NCBI GenBank assembly: GCA_002154585.1
Contig: MUNG01000067.1
Span: 1-38,968 of the forward strand
DNA from: Streptomyces pseudogriseolus
GTDB lineage: Bacteria; Actinomycetota; Actinomycetes; Streptomycetales; Streptomycetaceae
Reading direction: 5' to 3'
DNA: 38,968 nt
Shown: one piece after another, positions 7,386-15,500 of the stretch
Layout: the number at the start of each line of letters is the position of its first letter
Position numbering within the stretch: the first letter of the stretch is position 1
The notes under the pieces: model-generated
What the model saw: only the letters and a program-made list of their open reading frames with translations
What the model was told of the DNA's origin: nothing
The model's database searches: none
Position numbers and translations under genes: made by a program

Positions 7386-7391
7386 GGAGCC

Positions 7392-9263
7392 ATGCCCGAG
7401 TATCTGGCGCCCGGTGTCTTCGTCGAAGAGGTCAGCTTTCGTGCGAAGTCCATCGAGGGGGTGCCGACGAGCACGACCGGCTTCGCCGGGATGACGCGCT
7501 ATGGACCTGTGCGTTACACGCCCCTGGAGACGGCCCCGACGTCGACGGAGCCGCGCCTCGTCACCAGCTTCGTCGAATTCGAGCGGCTGTACGGCAAGCT
7601 GGAGTTGCTGAATGCCGATCGGACACCCTATCTGGCCCATGCCGCCCGTGCGTTCTTCCTCAACGGCGGCCAGCGGCTCTACGTCTCGCGCGTCTATAAG
7701 CCCCCTGCGGACGGCACGGAGGGGGTGGCCAAGCACGATGTCGTCGTCAACAACCCGGCAGGCAGTACGGCAACCGCAACATGGCGGGCCCGCTGGCCGG
7801 GGACCATGGGTAACGTCCGGGTCGAGGTTCGCCCGGTCCGCAGTCGCAATGTCGCCATGCCCGCGCTGGCTGGCGAGCCCGCCGCCCTGCGCGCCAACCG
7901 GGCCCGCAACGGAGCACTGGTCGAAGTCGTGTCGGGCCCCGAGCTGCCCGATCAGAAAAGCGAGCTGAAAGCCGAGAACCTGCGGGTCGTCACGCTCGAT
8001 GCGGCTGGCCGTCAGACGTTCTTCAAGTTCGACGCCAACGGAGCCACCGCCGATCCGTTGACCCTTACAAATCAGCTGGTTCTGGTCGAATTCGATGTCA
8101 CCATCCTGGTGGATCCAGACCGAATCGACCGGGTCTCAAGCCTTGGCTGCGATCCCCGGCATCGACGCTGGATCGGCAAGATCCTCGCCAAGAATGACCC
8201 TGAGGACGACGCAGCCGTGGTTTGGCTCAACGCAGACAACGTCAACCCGGTCGGGCTGGCCGTCGCGCTGACCAACGGCAAGGACAAAGACGGGAACGTG
8301 CGCGGCTTCTTCGAACTGGAGGGCGGCTCGGACGGCCAAGTACCGGATGCTGACTGGCTCCTGGGCAAGGAAGCCGACCCGGACAGCGCGGAGAAGAAGG
8401 CGACCGGTCTGGAGGCGCTGGCCGAGATCGACGACATCGCGATCGTCGCGCTGCCCGATGCGGCAGACCTGGGCGACGACGACCAGAGTCGACTTGCGGT
8501 CCAAAACCTGATCACGCATGCAGAAAGGCCCGGCGCCTACCGAGTCGCAATCGTGGACGGCCCGCAGAACGCGTCGATGAATGAGATCCGCGCATTCCGA
8601 GGCCAGTTCGACTCCACCCACGCCGCCCTCTATCACCCCTGGATCGAAACCCTCGACCCGAACGAGAGCCCTGAACAGGGCGCCCCGCCAACCAAGTTGC
8701 TGCTACCACCCTCTGGTTTCGTCGCCGGTGTCTACGCCCGCTCGGACATCAGTCGTGGTGTACACAAGGCGCCGGCGAACGAGGTCGTCTACGGCCTGAC
8801 GAAATTCGAGGCCAACATCAACACCCGCCGCCAGCAGGTACTCAATCCCGAAGGCATCAACGCGCTGCGGTTCTTCCCCGGCCGCGGCAACCGGGTCTGG
8901 GGAGCCCGCACCCTGAGTAGCGACCCGGAGTGGAAATACGTCAACGTCCGGCGGTTCTTCATCTTTCTCGAGCACTCAGTAGACAAGGCCACTCAGTGGG
9001 CGGTGTTCGAACCGAACGGTGCCGACCTCTGGCAGAAGATCGTGCGCACCGTCGAGGACTTCCTCGATCTGCAGTGGCGTAACGGCGCGCTGCTGGGCGC
9101 TACCCGGGCTCAGGCGTACTTCGTGCGCTGCGACCGCACCACGATGACCCAGAACGACCTCGACAACGGTCGATTGGTCTGTCTCATTGGCGTCGCCCCG
9201 GTCCGGCCGGCCGAATTCGTCATCTTCCGCATCGGACAGTGGACAGCGGACGCCCGGTCCTGA
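7392..9263 (+). CDS. CIS contractile sheath protein 1 (Afp2/3/4-like), 623 aa
   Basis: Starts MPEYLAPGVFVEEVSFRAKS with ribosome binding site GAGGAG just upstream. The N-terminal PGVFVEE...IEGVPTSTTGFAGMTRYGPV is the classic phage tail sheath opening, and FFLNGGQRLYVSRVY follows at about residues 90-105. The conserved C-terminal sheath domain (about residues 500-620) has NRVWGARTLSSDPEWKYVNV, then FIFLEHSVDKATQWAVFEPN and VCLIGVAPVRPAEFVIFRI. Monomers polymerise around the tube as the extended sheath and contract to drive it forward. The inserted middle domain (about 150-350) is exposed in homologues. Tube 1 follows 27 bases later. Confidence 0.95.
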   Translation: MPEYLAPGVFVEEVSFRAKSIEGVPTSTTGFAGMTRYGPVRYTPLETAPTSTEPRLVTSFVEFERLYGKLELLNADRTPYLAHAARAFFLNGGQRLYVSRVYKPPADGTEGVAKHDVVVNNPAGSTATATWRARWPGTMGNVRVEVRPVRSRNVAMPALAGEPAALRANRARNGALVEVVSGPELPDQKSELKAENLRVVTLDAAGRQTFFKFDANGATADPLTLTNQLVLVEFDVTILVDPDRIDRVSSLGCDPRHRRWIGKILAKNDPEDDAAVVWLNADNVNPVGLAVALTNGKDKDGNVRGFFELEGGSDGQVPDADWLLGKEADPDSAEKKATGLEALAEIDDIAIVALPDAADLGDDDQSRLAVQNLITHAERPGAYRVAIVDGPQNASMNEIRAFRGQFDSTHAALYHPWIETLDPNESPEQGAPPTKLLLPPSGFVAGVYARSDISRGVHKAPANEVVYGLTKFEANINTRRQQVLNPEGINALRFFPGRGNRVWGARTLSSDPEWKYVNVRRFFIFLEHSVDKATQWAVFEPNGADLWQKIVRTVEDFLDLQWRNGALLGATRAQAYFVRCDRTTMTQNDLDNGRLVCLIGVAPVRPAEFVIFRIGQWTADARS

Positions 9264-9290
9264 CCGGCGCCGCACTGAGAGGAGCCCGCG

Positions 9291-9749
9291 GTGGCAGCGC
9301 GCAGCAATCCGTACGGAGCGTTCAACTTTCAGGTCGAGTTCGATGCCCCCCCGGCCGGCGGGGACCCGATCACGGCCGGATTCTCCGACGTCTCCGGACT
9401 GGGCAATGAGATCAACTTCTCCGACTACCGGGAGGGCAGCGACCCGGACAACGTCGTCAGGAAGATCCCCAACACCAACAAGACCGACGAGGTGACGCTC
9501 AAGCGCGGCCTGATCGGCTCGACCGAGGTTTTCGCCTGGTTCAAGCAGGTACGCGACGGCACCTACGCACCCCGCAGGGTGACCATCACCGTCCTCGACG
9601 AGGCCCGCACCAAGGTTCTGGCGCTGCAGCTACGCAACGCCCAGCCGAAGAAGTGGGTCGGACCGACCCTCGCGGCGAAGGGCGGCGGCGAGGTAGCGGT
9701 GGAGGAGCTGCACCTGGTCCACGAGGGCATCGAGTACGTGAGCCTTTGA
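9291..9749 (+). CDS. CIS inner tube protein 1 (Afp1-like, T4 gp19 family), 152 aa
   Basis: GTG start preceded by AGAGGAG at about 9278-9284. Reads MAARSNPYGAFNFQVEFDAP, then GFSDVSGLGNEINFSDYREG, then VTLKRGLIGSTEVFAWFKQV and VAVEELHLVHEGIEYVSL. This is the standard length and motif set of hexameric Hcp/gp19-like CIS tube subunits that stack inside the sheath and carry cargo. It lies between the two sheath genes. Confidence 0.95.
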   Translation: MAARSNPYGAFNFQVEFDAPPAGGDPITAGFSDVSGLGNEINFSDYREGSDPDNVVRKIPNTNKTDEVTLKRGLIGSTEVFAWFKQVRDGTYAPRRVTITVLDEARTKVLALQLRNAQPKKWVGPTLAAKGGGEVAVEELHLVHEGIEYVSL

Positions 9750-9750
9750 G

Positions 9751-11796
9751 ATGACCTCACCGACAGCACCTGCGACAACCGCGGCCTCCTCCCTCCAACT
9801 GGCGCTCGGTTCGCCCGGTGCGTACTTCGCGCCGGACGCGGTCGACGTGCCGCAGCGCGGCGTCCGGATGGATGTCTGCGCCTTCGTTGGCGTGGCTCCC
9901 CGCGGTCCCGCCTGGGAGCGTGCCGACGACCCGGCGTTGGACGGATCTCTCCTGCCCGCGGGCCGGGCGCGTTCGTCGGCGGTGCCCGTTGAGAGCTGGG
10001 CGGAATACGAGGAAGTGTTCGGCGGCTACGGCGGCCCCGGCCTGCTTCCCCACGCGGTCGCCGCCTTCTTCGCCCAGGGCGGCCGCCGGGCCTACGTCGT
10101 ACGCGTGGTGCCCTGCGCACCGGTTCCCGACGCCGGGCCGTCGGCGCGCGCGGTGCTGACCTTCTCATCCCAGGTACGGGACGGGCACGGTGCCGACCTG
10201 CAGCTGCAGGCCCGCAGTGAGGGAAGGTGGGGAGACCTGCTCACCGCTACGCTGACGTTCAGTGTGGTACCGCTGCCGGTGCCTGAGCTGGACGGGCAGA
10301 TGCTGGTGCTCGCCCCCGGTGCGGCTGTGCCGACCGGCACGCTGTTGCGGCTGCGCCCGCAGGGAGGTGCGGACGAGCTGCGCCTGGTCACCGGAAGTAC
10401 CCGGCGTCCCACGCGGGACGGCACCGGCTGGGAACGGCTGGCGATTCTGGACGCGCCGGTGACCGGCCCCCTGGAGCGGGCCGAGGAGGTCACCGGGATC
10501 TTGGACGTGGTGGACGGCGATCCTGCTCGGGCACGCCGCGAACGGTTCACCGGCCTAGGGCTGACGGCCGATCACCCACGCTGGCTGGGCGCGTTGCTTT
10601 CCACCAGTTCACGGCTGGTCGAACCGCTGTCCTCGCTGGACGCCGTGCTTCCTGCGGACCCCCGGCTGGCGCCGGCCGACGCCCTGGCCACCGGCGGCAG
10701 GGACCGGTACGCCCTGATCACTCCTGAGGACTTCTTCGGCACAGACCCGACCGACCCGCAGGCTCCACCAGCCGGCCTGGACGCGCTGCGCGACCTTCCG
10801 GACTGCGCGAGCGTGGTAGTGCCCGATCTGTACGCCCCGGCCGAGCGCCCCTCGGCCGAGAGCGTGAGTGTGCCGGCCACCCTCGCCGGCGCGGGGTTCA
10901 AACCGTGTGTGCCGATCCCGGGCTCCGGCCCGACGCGGCAGCCGCGCGTGGATCTGCCCGGACTGCGGCTGGATCCCGCACAGCGTGACGATCGGGCATT
11001 GATCGTCGCGCTGCAGCAGCGGGTGGTGGCGTTCGCCGAGCAGGAGAACATGGTGGCCCTGCTCGACGTACCCCCGGGGCTGCGGCCACGGGATGTGCTG
11101 AGCTGGCGCTCGGCCTTCGACTCCTCGTACGCGGCGGCCTATCACGGCTGGCTGCGGGTGCCGGACCCCCGGGCGGACCGGCTTATCACCGTGCCCTCGG
11201 CGCCGTACGCGGCAGGTGTGATCGCAGCGATCGAGCGCGCTAGAGGGCTGCCGTTCGGTCCGGCGCATGTCCTCTTGACAGGTGTCGTCGATGTCGCGGA
11301 GGGACCGGGCAGGGGCACGGGGGCAGGCGCGGCTGACGGGGACGCGCTGGGGGCCCTCCACCGGGCCGGGATCAACGTCTGTGTGCTCGGTAGGGACGGA
11401 GTAAGGATCACTGCAGCCCGCACCCTCGCGCGCGACCCGGCGTGGAGCCAACTCACTGCCCGGCGCACGGTGAGTTTCCTGCAACGCACCCTCGAGCAGC
11501 AGTTGGCTTGGGCGGTGTTCGAACCGAACGGTGACCTGCTGCGCGATCGCCTCCGGTTGGCGGTGGAGCACCTCCTGCTCGACCTGCACGCGGTCGGCGC
11601 GTTCGCCGGGGGCAGCCCGGCCGACTCGTTCTTCGTCCGGGTGCCTGCCGCTGGCACACCCGCCGGGCCGGCGACCGGCGGGGCCGACCTGCTGTGCGAG
11701 GTCGGGGTGGCGCCGAGCGCCCCACTTGAGTTCCTCGTCGTCAGGGTCCTGCGGGCGGAGGGCGACGGCATGCTGAGCACGGAGGGCAACACATGA
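9751..11796 (+). CDS. CIS contractile sheath protein 2, 681 aa
   Basis: A second, divergent sheath protein, starting one base after the tube 1 stop. N-terminus: SPGAYFAPDAVDVPQRGVRM, then VCAFVGVAPRGPAWERADDP and AVAAFFAQGGRRAYVVRVVP. C-terminal domain: AARTLARDPAWSQLTARRTV, SFLQRTLEQQLAWAVFEPNG and LLCEVGVAPSAPLEFLVVRV, matching sheath 1 in VFEPNG and the closing strands. The middle region is longer and Pro/Asp rich. Afp and PVC carry several sheath paralogues, one or more of which form the layer next to the baseplate or cap; this copy could do that. The stop overlaps the next ATG (ATGA). Confidence 0.93.
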   Translation: MTSPTAPATTAASSLQLALGSPGAYFAPDAVDVPQRGVRMDVCAFVGVAPRGPAWERADDPALDGSLLPAGRARSSAVPVESWAEYEEVFGGYGGPGLLPHAVAAFFAQGGRRAYVVRVVPCAPVPDAGPSARAVLTFSSQVRDGHGADLQLQARSEGRWGDLLTATLTFSVVPLPVPELDGQMLVLAPGAAVPTGTLLRLRPQGGADELRLVTGSTRRPTRDGTGWERLAILDAPVTGPLERAEEVTGILDVVDGDPARARRERFTGLGLTADHPRWLGALLSTSSRLVEPLSSLDAVLPADPRLAPADALATGGRDRYALITPEDFFGTDPTDPQAPPAGLDALRDLPDCASVVVPDLYAPAERPSAESVSVPATLAGAGFKPCVPIPGSGPTRQPRVDLPGLRLDPAQRDDRALIVALQQRVVAFAEQENMVALLDVPPGLRPRDVLSWRSAFDSSYAAAYHGWLRVPDPRADRLITVPSAPYAAGVIAAIERARGLPFGPAHVLLTGVVDVAEGPGRGTGAGAADGDALGALHRAGINVCVLGRDGVRITAARTLARDPAWSQLTARRTVSFLQRTLEQQLAWAVFEPNGDLLRDRLRLAVEHLLLDLHAVGAFAGGSPADSFFVRVPAAGTPAGPATGGADLLCEVGVAPSAPLEFLVVRVLRAEGDGMLSTEGNT

Positions 11797-12290
11797 TCGA
11801 CACCGCGCTTCTCGCCACCGCGTATCGGTTCCGGGTGACGTTCACCCTGCCCGGTTCCGGGGCCGCTGATCCCACCGCGCCCACGCAGTTGGGCAGTGGC
11901 GGGTTCCAGGAGTGCACCGGGCTCGAGGTCGAGATGGAGGTCAGCGAGTACCCAGAGGGCGGCCGCAATGACGGGGTGGTCCAGCGCGCCGGCCGGATGA
12001 AGGTCGCCCGGCTGGTGCTCAAGCGCGGAATGGTCATTGGCGGCACCGGCCGAGTCGTGCCCGAATTGTGGACGTGGATCGCCGAGGTGACCGGAGGTGT
12101 CCGGCCCATCCGGCGCTACGACGGGCTGGTCCAACTGCTGGACGCCGGTCAGCACACCGTGGCCGCCTGGGCGTTCGGCCGCGCCCTGCCGGCCAAGGTG
12201 GTCGGCCCGCAGCTGAACGCGCGGACCGGCGAGGTGGCCATCGAAGAACTCACCCTCGTCCACGAGGGGTTGCGGATGGTGACGCCGTGA
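11793..12290 (+). CDS. CIS inner tube protein 2 (Afp5-like), 165 aa
   Basis: Reads ATAYRFRVTFTLPGSGAADP, then GFQECTGLEVEMEVSEYPEG, then VARLVLKRGMVIGGTGRVVP and ends VAIEELTLVHEGLRMVTP. It is clearly related to tube 1 (shared LVHEG and VxxLxLKRG motifs), but its N-terminal loop differs. In Afp-type systems the second tube paralogue (Afp5) is the initiator ring joining the tube to the spike, and I infer the same here. Starts in the ATGA overlap with sheath 2 and ends in a GTGA overlap with the next gene. Confidence 0.9.
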   Translation: MIDTALLATAYRFRVTFTLPGSGAADPTAPTQLGSGGFQECTGLEVEMEVSEYPEGGRNDGVVQRAGRMKVARLVLKRGMVIGGTGRVVPELWTWIAEVTGGVRPIRRYDGLVQLLDAGQHTVAAWAFGRALPAKVVGPQLNARTGEVAIEELTLVHEGLRMVTP

Positions 12291-13543
12291 CCACACCGCT
12301 GGCCAAGGCCACCCTCCAGGAGGTCGGCGCACGTCCTCCCGCCGCGCAGCCCCAGCCGATCACCGTGCAGTTCAATCCAACCTCGCTGCGCCTGCAGATG
12401 GCGAACAACGTCGACATGAAGAAGGCGTTCGGGAAGCGGCCAGCCGTCCAGTACGACGGAACGTCCTCCTCCACTCTCTCGTTCGACCTGATCTTCGACA
12501 CCAGCGACGAGGGCACCACCGAACAGCCGGTCGACGTCCGCACCCGCGCCAAAGAAGTGGAGCGGTTCCTGCTCCCGGCCAAGGGCACCAAGTCCGTCCC
12601 GCCACAAGTGCAGTTCAGCTACGGGACCTTCCAGCTGGTCGGCGTGATGAGCACGCTTAACCAGGAGTACGACCTGTTCGCCGCCACAGGAGTACCGCTG
12701 CGCGTCAAGCTGGCTGTGACGATCAAGGAGCAGATGCCGGAGTACGAGGCCGGGCGGACGGGTCCTGCGGCCAACACCGGTGCGGGCGCCAGAGACGACC
12801 AGGGCCTGCTGGCGGGCAGCGCACCCCCGGCGCGCACGGACCGGACCGGCACCGCACTGGAGGGGGAGAGCGCCCCGGACTTCGCTGCCCGGATGGGCCT
12901 CGACCCGGCGGGCTGGAGGAACCTCGACTTCGGGGGCCAGGACCCGCTCAGCCTCGCAGCAGGCACCTCGGTCGACTTCTCGGCATCCCTTTCGGTCGGC
13001 CTCGACCTCTCCGCCGGCGTCACGGCCAGGGTCTCGGCCAGCGCTCCCGTACTCGACAGCAGGGAGCCGGACCCACGGTCCGTCACCTCGGCAGGCGGGC
13101 TGCAAAGTGCGATCGACCAGGAGGCCGGCCGGCGCGCCGCGGCGGCTGCCGACGCCCAGCGCGCCGGATTCGCCTTACCGGCGGCACCCAGTACGGCCAT
13201 GGGGGCGCCCGGTCCGGCGACCGGGCTGCCGTCGAGGGTCGGATACTCGACCGCGGCAACGGCCAGTCCGGGGGCGGGCGGACTGGAGCGGCCCGCGCCC
13301 GGACCGGACAGGCCCGACCGACGCGGCCTGACCTATGGCTCCGGGGTACCGCTGCGGCCGCACGTGCGGCTACCCGGGTCCGGTGCTGGCGACGTGCCCG
13401 TCACCGACGACCCCACCGTCCCCCGCTGGCTCGCCCTGCGCGTCCCGCGGGCGGCCGTCGTGACAGGGCTGGGGCACCGATGCGCTCGCACGGGTCCCGG
13501 CGGGACACAGCGACCATGCCGCTGCAATGGAGGAGAACAATGA
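12287..13543 (+). CDS. CIS tube/baseplate protein with LysM (Afp7/Pvc7-like), 418 aa
   Basis: The N-terminal CIS_tube-type domain (about residues 1-160: QPITVQFNPTSLRLQMANN, TLSFDLIFDTSDEGTTEQPV, PQVQFSYGTFQLVGVMSTLN) is followed by a degenerate LysM repeat (ALEGESAPDFAARMGLDPAG to AAGTSVDF, about 190-230) and a long Pro/Ala/Gly-rich tail to residue 418. In Afp-like particles this protein sits in the baseplate as the gp53 counterpart clamping the hub. The tail here is unusually long. A TTA leucine codon lies at 13175-13177 (Leu297), in the tail. GTG start in a GTGA overlap. Confidence 0.85.
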   Translation: MTTPLAKATLQEVGARPPAAQPQPITVQFNPTSLRLQMANNVDMKKAFGKRPAVQYDGTSSSTLSFDLIFDTSDEGTTEQPVDVRTRAKEVERFLLPAKGTKSVPPQVQFSYGTFQLVGVMSTLNQEYDLFAATGVPLRVKLAVTIKEQMPEYEAGRTGPAANTGAGARDDQGLLAGSAPPARTDRTGTALEGESAPDFAARMGLDPAGWRNLDFGGQDPLSLAAGTSVDFSASLSVGLDLSAGVTARVSASAPVLDSREPDPRSVTSAGGLQSAIDQEAGRRAAAAADAQRAGFALPAAPSTAMGAPGPATGLPSRVGYSTAATASPGAGGLERPAPGPDRPDRRGLTYGSGVPLRPHVRLPGSGAGDVPVTDDPTVPRWLALRVPRAAVVTGLGHRCARTGPGGTQRPCRCNGGEQ

Positions 13544-13728
13544 CCCTGCGGATCGGTGAGATCAACAACGACGTGCAGTTGGATGCCACCGCGCGGACCA
13601 CAGAGCGGCTGGCCGAGCCGGCCGCGGCCCACCAGCCGGACTGGGCCGAACGGGACCGGCACCGCCGCAGAGCCGAGGCCGAGGCCCGGGATGCCTTGCG
13701 CACCGCGCAGGAGGACCGTCATGGCTGA
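13540..13728 (+). CDS. Small charged CIS-operon protein, 62 aa
   Basis: Starts at ATG 13540 with a strong GGAGGAG ribosome binding site (13529-13535), overlapping the previous stop. Reads MTLRIGEINNDVQLDATART then TERLAEPAAAHQPDWAERDR and ends EAEARDALRTAQEDRHG. The strong binding site and the ATGA overlap argue that it is real. It is probably helical in its second half. No family is recognised. Placed between the LysM protein and the hub gene, it could be a small baseplate part or chaperone. Confidence 0.6.
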   Translation: MTLRIGEINNDVQLDATARTTERLAEPAAAHQPDWAERDRHRRRAEAEARDALRTAQEDRHG

Positions 13729-13777
13729 CAGCCGCACCCTCCCGGTCCGCACCCCCGGGCAGGCCCGCCGTGTCTGA
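13721..13777 (+). CDS. Possible leader/coupling mini-ORF, 18 aa
   Basis: Encodes MADSRTLPVRTPGQARRV. Its ATG overlaps the end of the 62-aa gene and its stop (13775-13777) overlaps the GTG of the hub gene (13770), bridging the two genes without a gap. The sequence GGAGGACC at 13710-13717 could serve as its ribosome binding site. It may exist only for translational coupling, and it may equally be chance. Confidence 0.3.
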   Translation: MADSRTLPVRTPGQARRV

Positions 13778-14861
13778 CCAGTTTGTCGCCTCCGACCCGG
13801 TCTTCACGGTCGCTGGACAGCGGGTGCCGGACCTCGCCCGCGACTGCCTGGCCCTGAGCGTCGAGGAGAGCACCGCGGGACTGCGCACGCTCACCGCGCA
13901 CTTCCTCGCCGTCGCCCCCCGGCAGCGGCCGAACGACGACGTGGTGGAGTATCTCGACGGCCGGACCCTGTCGTTCGGCAGCGAGCTGTCCCTCTCGCTG
14001 GGCCCGCCTGGCAACGAACGGGTGGTCTTCGCCGGGACCGTCTCGGCGCTGGAGGTCACCTTCGACGAGGGCGACACCCCGCATGTCACGGTGTTCGCCG
14101 AGGACGCCCTGATGGCCCTGCGGATGACCCGGCGTTCACGGACCTACCGTCAGGTGAGCGACGCCGACCTGACGCAGCGGATCGCCGCCGACCACGGACT
14201 GTCCGCCGACGCCGATGCGACAGGACCGACATATCCGCTGGTGCAGCAGGTCAACGAGTCCGACCTGGCATTCCTCAGGACCCGTGCGCAGCTGCTCGGC
14301 GCTGAGGTGTGGGCGACGGGCCGGACCCTGCACTTCGCGACCCGGGACCGGCGCCCGGGACCGGAGCTGCGACTGGCCCAGGGCCAGGACCTGCTGACCG
14401 TCGCGGTGCGCGCCGACCTGGCCCACCAGCGCAGCGCGGTGAGGGTCTCCGGCTACGACGCGCGCAGCCGGGAGCAGATCGACGCCGGGGCCGACGGGGC
14501 GGTCGTCACCGCCGAGATCCCCAGCGGCCGGCATGGCCCGGATGTCCTGCTGAAGGCCGTCGGACAGCGGGTGGACCAGTGCGCCCGGATGGTGCCGCTG
14601 ACCGAGGCGGAGGGCCGGGCCTGGGCATCAGCCCGGATGCGAGAGCGCGCCCGCCGCTTCGTCACCGCGGTCGGAACCAGCCGGGGCACTCCCGAGCTGA
14701 CCGTGGGCAGCCGGCTCACGCTCACCGGTGTCGGCAGCCCGTTCGACGGCGACGGCTATTACACGACCCGGGTGCGGCACACCTTCCAGCGCGGCGCCGG
14801 CGGACTGCGCAGCCACTTCGAGGCCGAGCGGGCGACCATCAACGCGGGGGAAAGCCGGTGA
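13770..14861 (+). CDS. CIS spike hub protein, gpD/VgrG N-terminal-like (Afp8-like part 1), 363 aa
   Basis: Reads MSDQFVASDPVFTVAGQRVP, then GRTLSFGSELSLSLGPPGNE, then VFAGTVSALEVTFDEGDTPH, VTVFAEDALMALRMTRRSRT and VQQVNESDLAFLRTRAQLLG. The ESDLAFLRxRAxxLGAEVWA motif is typical of phage late control gene D and the T4 gp27 core. As a trimer it forms the adaptor between the hexameric tube and the spike. The usual Afp8 fusion of hub and spike is split here into two genes, this one and the next (14858). GTG start, with no strong ribosome binding site, so probably coupled. Confidence 0.9.
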   Translation: MSDQFVASDPVFTVAGQRVPDLARDCLALSVEESTAGLRTLTAHFLAVAPRQRPNDDVVEYLDGRTLSFGSELSLSLGPPGNERVVFAGTVSALEVTFDEGDTPHVTVFAEDALMALRMTRRSRTYRQVSDADLTQRIAADHGLSADADATGPTYPLVQQVNESDLAFLRTRAQLLGAEVWATGRTLHFATRDRRPGPELRLAQGQDLLTVAVRADLAHQRSAVRVSGYDARSREQIDAGADGAVVTAEIPSGRHGPDVLLKAVGQRVDQCARMVPLTEAEGRAWASARMRERARRFVTAVGTSRGTPELTVGSRLTLTGVGSPFDGDGYYTTRVRHTFQRGAGGLRSHFEAERATINAGESR

Positions 14862-15493
14862 GCGAGGGGTTGTACGGGCTGTACCCGGGACTGGTGACCG
14901 ACATCGTGGACCCCGACCGGCTCGGCCGGGTGGAGGTGCGGTTGCCGTCACTCGGCACGGCAGGCGACGAACTGCGGGTCCGGGCGACGCTGCTCGCCCC
15001 GTACGCGGAGGACGACCAGGGCTTCGTCGCCTATCCGGCGGTCGGTACCCAGGTGGTGATCGGCTTCGAAGCGGGCGACGCCAACCGCGCGTACATCATC
15101 GGTTCCTGTTGGAACGGCAAGGAAACGGCCCCGGTCGAGGCCACCCGGCCCAACAACAAACGGATGCTGAAATCGCGGGCCGGCAGCGTGCTTGAGTTCG
15201 ACGACACCGAGGGCGCACCCAAACTCACCGTGAAGACGGAGTCCGGCCACACGCTGGTGCTGGACGGCGGCTCCCGGGAGGTGCGGCTGACCCATGGCGA
15301 CGGCTTCGGGGTGACGCTCACCGCGACCGGCCAGGTCCGGATCACCTCGAACGCACCGGTGGACATCACCGCCCCGGCGGTGAACGTGCACGCCGCGACC
15401 GCTACCTTCGACGGGACCGTCACCTGCACGACGCTGCAGACCACGGCGGTTGTGTCCCCCTCGTACACCCCCGGTGCCGGGAACGTGTGGTGA
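14858..15493 (+). CDS. CIS spike protein, gpV/VgrG OB-fold plus beta-helix (Afp8-like part 2), 211 aa
   Basis: Starts GTG in a GTGA overlap: MSEGLYGLYPGLVTDIVDPD, then RLGRVEVRLPSLGTAGDELR and VGTQVVIGFEAGDANRAYII, which is the gp5-type OB domain of baseplate assembly protein V. It continues through a repetitive beta region (VKTESGHTLVLDGGSREVRL, VRITSNAPVDITAPAVNVHA) that should form the trimeric beta-helix needle and ends GAGNVW. It punctures the target when the sheath contracts. No PAAR tip is fused or found next door. Confidence 0.9.
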   Translation: MSEGLYGLYPGLVTDIVDPDRLGRVEVRLPSLGTAGDELRVRATLLAPYAEDDQGFVAYPAVGTQVVIGFEAGDANRAYIIGSCWNGKETAPVEATRPNNKRMLKSRAGSVLEFDDTEGAPKLTVKTESGHTLVLDGGSREVRLTHGDGFGVTLTATGQVRITSNAPVDITAPAVNVHAATATFDGTVTCTTLQTTAVVSPSYTPGAGNVW

Positions 15494-15500
15494 GCCGCCG

